Source: CAYNFH01 sp964396385 (GTDB lineage: Bacteria > Armatimonadota > Chthonomonadetes > Chthonomonadales > CAJBBX01). From it: a stretch of DNA of 7,157 nucleotides. Positions 5,431 to 7,157 of this stretch are shown here, in pieces (the stretch's first letter is position 1; each line of letters begins with the position of its first letter). The position numbers were made by a program, and so were the translations under genes. The notes beneath the pieces were generated by a model. It searched no databases. It saw only the letters and a list, made by a program, of their open reading frames with translations, and was not told the DNA's origin. The stretch is taken from NCBI GenBank assembly GCA_964396385.1, contig CAYNFH010000285.1:1-7157 (forward strand), in the 5' to 3' direction.

Positions 5431-5981
5431 TATCTCTCTTGCAGCATCTGCTCGCGGATGCGCTCCAGGGCGCCGCGGACGCTGCCATCTATAACGGTGT
5501 CCTCCATCCGGATCACCGCCCCGCCGATGATGGCCGGGTCCACTTCCAATTTCAGCTCTACCCGCTTGCCCGTGCGCCTCTCCAGCGCCTCCACCATAGC
5601 CGCGCGCTGCAGGTCGTCCAGCGGCGCCGCGACGGTGGCTGCTGCGCGCACCAGCCCCCGGTCCAGGTCGGCCCGGCGGATGAATTCCTCCCGCACAACC
5701 GGTACGATGGGCTCGCGTCGCTTGTCCACCAGCAGGTCCAGGAAGCGGATGGTCAGTCCATCCAGGTGGGGTCCGAACGCCTGTCGGATGATGGCCTTCT
5801 TGCGGTCGGCAGGGATCAGCGGGGACTCCATTGCTTCCCGTACCTTCGGGACTTGCGACCACAGGTCGGAAAGGGTTGTCAGGTCCGCCTGGATGGTCTC
5901 CACCTTGCCCGTGGAGCGGGCAACGTGGAACAGGGCAACGGCATAGCGCTTGGCTACGCGGAGGTCGGCGCCGCTGCTCAT
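5430..5981 (-). CDS. atpH: F1Fo ATP synthase subunit delta
   Basis: Delta caps the F1 head and ties it to the b-subunit peripheral stalk. At 183 residues it is family length (about 175-185). The N-terminal helical domain begins with the conserved RYAVALFHVA (12-21), which binds alpha N-termini. The middle has FLDLLVDKRREPIVPVV (80-96). The C-terminal signature DPAIIGGAVIRMEDTVIDGSV (148-168) is followed by LERIREQML, typical of delta/OSCP proteins. The ATG at 5981 has only a modest GGGGA seven bases upstream, but RYA-ALF falls at the expected distance from it. It lies 55 bp after the second b-type gene and 62 bp before atpA, the standard b-delta-alpha order. The gaps are wider than in most atp operons because each contains a short-period repeat. 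Confidence 0.96.
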   Translation of the reverse strand: MSSGADLRVAKRYAVALFHVARSTGKVETIQADLTTLSDLWSQVPKVREAMESPLIPADRKKAIIRQAFGPHLDGLTIRFLDLLVDKRREPIVPVVREEFIRRADLDRGLVRAAATVAAPLDDLQRAAMVEALERRTGKRVELKLEVDPAIIGGAVIRMEDTVIDGSVRGALERIREQMLQER

Positions 5982-6003
5982 GACTTGGTCCCCGGACGGT
6001 TCG

Positions 6004-6024
6004 GACGACTGACGACTGACGACT
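6004..6024 (-). repeat. Three perfect GACGACT heptamers between the b-type gene and atpH
   Basis: GACGACT occurs three times without a mismatch (6004-6010, 6011-6017, 6018-6024). TACCACT and GGTCATC follow as possible decayed units reaching the stop codon of the upstream gene (TGA at 6039-6037 on the minus strand). It is a third repeat type with period 7. Exact identity of the copies suggests recent expansion or homogenisation. No strong hairpin is formed. Confidence 0.8.
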
Positions 6025-6036
6025 TACCACTGGTCA

Positions 6037-6564
6037 TCATGGCGACCCCAGGATGCGGACGAAGCCGTCCACGAGGCGGCGCTGATGACCGTCCAGCGAG
6101 TTAGCGGCGGCGTGTCGGGCGGCCCCGACCACGCTCTCGACAAAGTCCGCGCGGAGCTGGAGCATCGCCTTGGCGCGCTCCCTCGCAACCTCCTCTTCGC
6201 CTCGCCGGATGATCGCGGCGGATGCGGTGCGCCCGTCGGCGAGGATGCTCTCACGGAGGGCTTCGGCCTCCGTGAGAGCATCCTCTATCCGGCGCTGCGT
6301 CTCCTGATGAATGCCCTCTAGGCGGCGGCGGTAGTCGCCCAGCATCTCCCGCGTCTCATTGTGGGTCTGCTCCACCTGCTGCTTCGCGTCCGCGATGGCG
6401 ACGCGGCGGGCGTCCAGGTGCGGCTGCACCATGGAGGGCCAGACCAGCTTGACGAAAACGAAGGCGAGGAGCAAGAACCCGACCACCTGGACAATTGCAT
6501 AACCCGCGTTCGAGATGTCAGGTGGATGCTCAAGGAGGAACGGCGACTTGAGGATCTGTTCCAT
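6037..6564 (-). CDS. atpF: F1Fo ATP synthase subunit b (second of two b-type genes)
   Basis: This is a peripheral-stalk subunit: an N-terminal membrane anchor in Fo followed by a long helix that reaches F1 and binds delta. At 175 residues, a short N-terminus (1-20) precedes one hydrophobic segment (about 23-42, VQVVGFLLLAFVFVKLVWP). Then comes the b-family LDAR (50-53), a continuous charged coiled coil (about 55-145) and a delta-binding tail. The ATG at 6564 is only four bases after the stop of the previous b-type gene and has a weak upstream site (GGCGGTGAAG), so translational coupling is likely. With its neighbour it forms a b/b' pair, as in cyanobacteria and photosynthetic proteobacteria, where the stalk is a heterodimer. 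Codons for E94 to L108 lie in a perfect 19-bp inverted repeat (6241-6285), which is very unusual in a coding region. Confidence 0.94.
   Translation of the reverse strand: MEQILKSPFLLEHPPDISNAGYAIVQVVGFLLLAFVFVKLVWPSMVQPHLDARRVAIADAKQQVEQTHNETREMLGDYRRRLEGIHQETQRRIEDALTEAEALRESILADGRTASAAIIRRGEEEVARERAKAMLQLRADFVESVVGAARHAAANSLDGHQRRLVDGFVRILGSP
6241..6285. repeat. Perfect 19-bp inverted repeat (45-bp palindrome with 7-nt loop) inside atpF
   Basis: The arm at 6241-6259 (GAGGATGCTCTCACGGAGG) is the exact reverse complement of 6267-6285, with loop GCTTCGG at 6260-6266. The symmetry stops at once on both sides (C/T at 6240/6286). The 45 bp are exactly 15 codons of the b-type subunit (E94-L108, EDALTEAEALRESIL) and preserve the coiled coil. 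The mRNA would form a very stable hairpin with a CCGAAGC loop. This may be an expression control element, or the result of template switching that perfected an imperfect palindrome. Confidence 0.93.
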
Positions 6565-6568
6565 AGGG

Positions 6569-7075
6569 CTAAGACTTCACCGCCTTGTCAGAAATGTACT
6601 GATCCACCAGCTTACGCTGGGCAGGGTCCGGTTGAGCGCCAATGGCTTTGTGCAGGGTATCGAGGGCCACCTGGTCCAGGTTGGCGCGCATGGCCAGGAT
6701 CGCGTGCGCTACCTCCTGCTGGATACTCGCACCACCCTGCTGGATGATCTGCTCTGCCTTCTCATGGGCCTGGGCTATCATCTGCTCCCGCTCCTTCTGC
6801 GCATCGTGTACGGTACTGGCAATGCGGGATCGGGCGTCCGATTCGATCTCCGCCAGCTTTGCCTGGTACTCCGTCCGCAGCCGCTCGATCTCCCGGCGAG
6901 TATCCTCGACCTCCTTATAGGCGTTCTGGATGTCATGCTTCCGGGCATCCAGGTGCCGCATCATAGGTTTCCAGAACAGCTTGTCCAGGATCTGGAGCAG
7001 CACAAGGAACAGGATGCCGTTGAACAACAGAAGCCGGGGGTCTATTCTCAGGCTATCGAGCAGTGTCTGGAGCAT
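6569..7075 (-). CDS. atpF: F1Fo ATP synthase subunit b/b' (first of two b-type genes)
   Basis: This 168-residue peripheral-stalk subunit is the first complete atp gene in the window. A short amphipathic start (1-13) leads into a hydrophobic anchor (about 15-34, LLLFNGILFLVLLQILDKLF). WKPMMRHLDAR (35-45) follows, sharing the b-family LDAR with the next gene. A long Glu/Lys/Arg-rich coiled coil (about 46-125) and a C-terminal delta-interaction region complete it. The ATG at 7075 is preceded by GGGGGAGGT ten bases upstream, a strong site. It resembles the second b-type protein in architecture but not closely in sequence, so the pair is an old duplication. By analogy with b'-b-delta-alpha order elsewhere, this may be the b' member. 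The a and c genes would be expected further upstream, beyond the window end. Confidence 0.93.
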   Translation of the reverse strand: MLQTLLDSLRIDPRLLLFNGILFLVLLQILDKLFWKPMMRHLDARKHDIQNAYKEVEDTRREIERLRTEYQAKLAEIESDARSRIASTVHDAQKEREQMIAQAHEKAEQIIQQGGASIQQEVAHAILAMRANLDQVALDTLHKAIGAQPDPAQRKLVDQYISDKAVKS

Positions 7076-7090
7076 GCTGGGTGTGACCTC

Positions 7091-7157
7091 CCCCTATCCC
7101 CCTCCTTCGTAAGGAGGGGGAACTCCCTCCCCTTGGGAAGGGGAGGGTTAGGGTGGG
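7091..7157 (-). repeat. Two tandem pyrimidine/purine hairpins upstream of the first b-type gene
   Basis: Two near-identical compact stems follow one another. The first pairs 7097-7107 with 7111-7121 (11 bp, loop CGT). The second pairs 7125-7134 with 7138-7147 (10 bp, loop GGG). Both arms use CCCTCC(CC)TT-type sequence, and the run continues to the window end as GTTAGGGTGGG. On the minus strand the first stem ends just before the ribosome-binding site of the b-type gene. There is no U tract. This may be a dispersed intergenic repeat or a processing/stability element between the upstream gene and the stalk genes. Confidence 0.75.

Noticed and set aside
5439..6104. 221-codon + strand frame opposite atpH
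   Set aside because: It is an antisense shadow of atpH, whose family signatures are clear.

Overview
The window is a GC-rich bacterial chromosome fragment (GC clearly above 60% by eye) with two gene blocks pointing toward each other. The + strand (1-2876) carries a protein-rescue cluster: the 3' two-thirds of clpB, then two different small heat-shock protein (Hsp20) genes. The - strand (7157 to 2995) carries part of an ATP synthase operon, in transcription order two b-type stator subunits, delta (atpH) and alpha (atpA). A strong terminator-like hairpin follows atpA, and then comes a short cyclic-nucleotide-binding-domain gene. The blocks converge at about 2877-2994. Every gene has a family-level identity; no RNA gene, insertion sequence, CRISPR array or phage gene is visible.

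The organism cannot be fixed from sequence alone. Two tandem b-type genes, a large insertion in the alpha subunit, and gamma/beta/epsilon genes absent from their usual place after atpA argue against a typical proteobacterium or firmicute. A GC-rich environmental lineage, for example Armatimonadota, is a low-confidence guess.

Functionally, ClpB extracts polypeptides from aggregates with DnaK, and Hsp20 proteins keep aggregates in a reactivatable state, so the + strand genes form one disaggregation module. The - strand genes supply the peripheral stalk (b, b', delta) and one catalytic-ring subunit (alpha) of the F1Fo ATP synthase. The role of the cyclic-nucleotide-domain protein is unknown.

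The most striking content is non-coding. Nearly every gap holds short-period repeats locked to 7 or 8 nt (CCGTC/GACGG and GACGACT types with period 7; TTCAGG and CTTTGCG types with period 8). They often start at the stop codon, and many form two inverted arms ending just before the next ribosome-binding site. In addition, a perfect 19-bp inverted repeat with a 7-nt loop lies inside the coding sequence of the second b-subunit gene. These repeats, the palindrome, the split atp operon and the alpha-subunit insertions are the items most worth following up.
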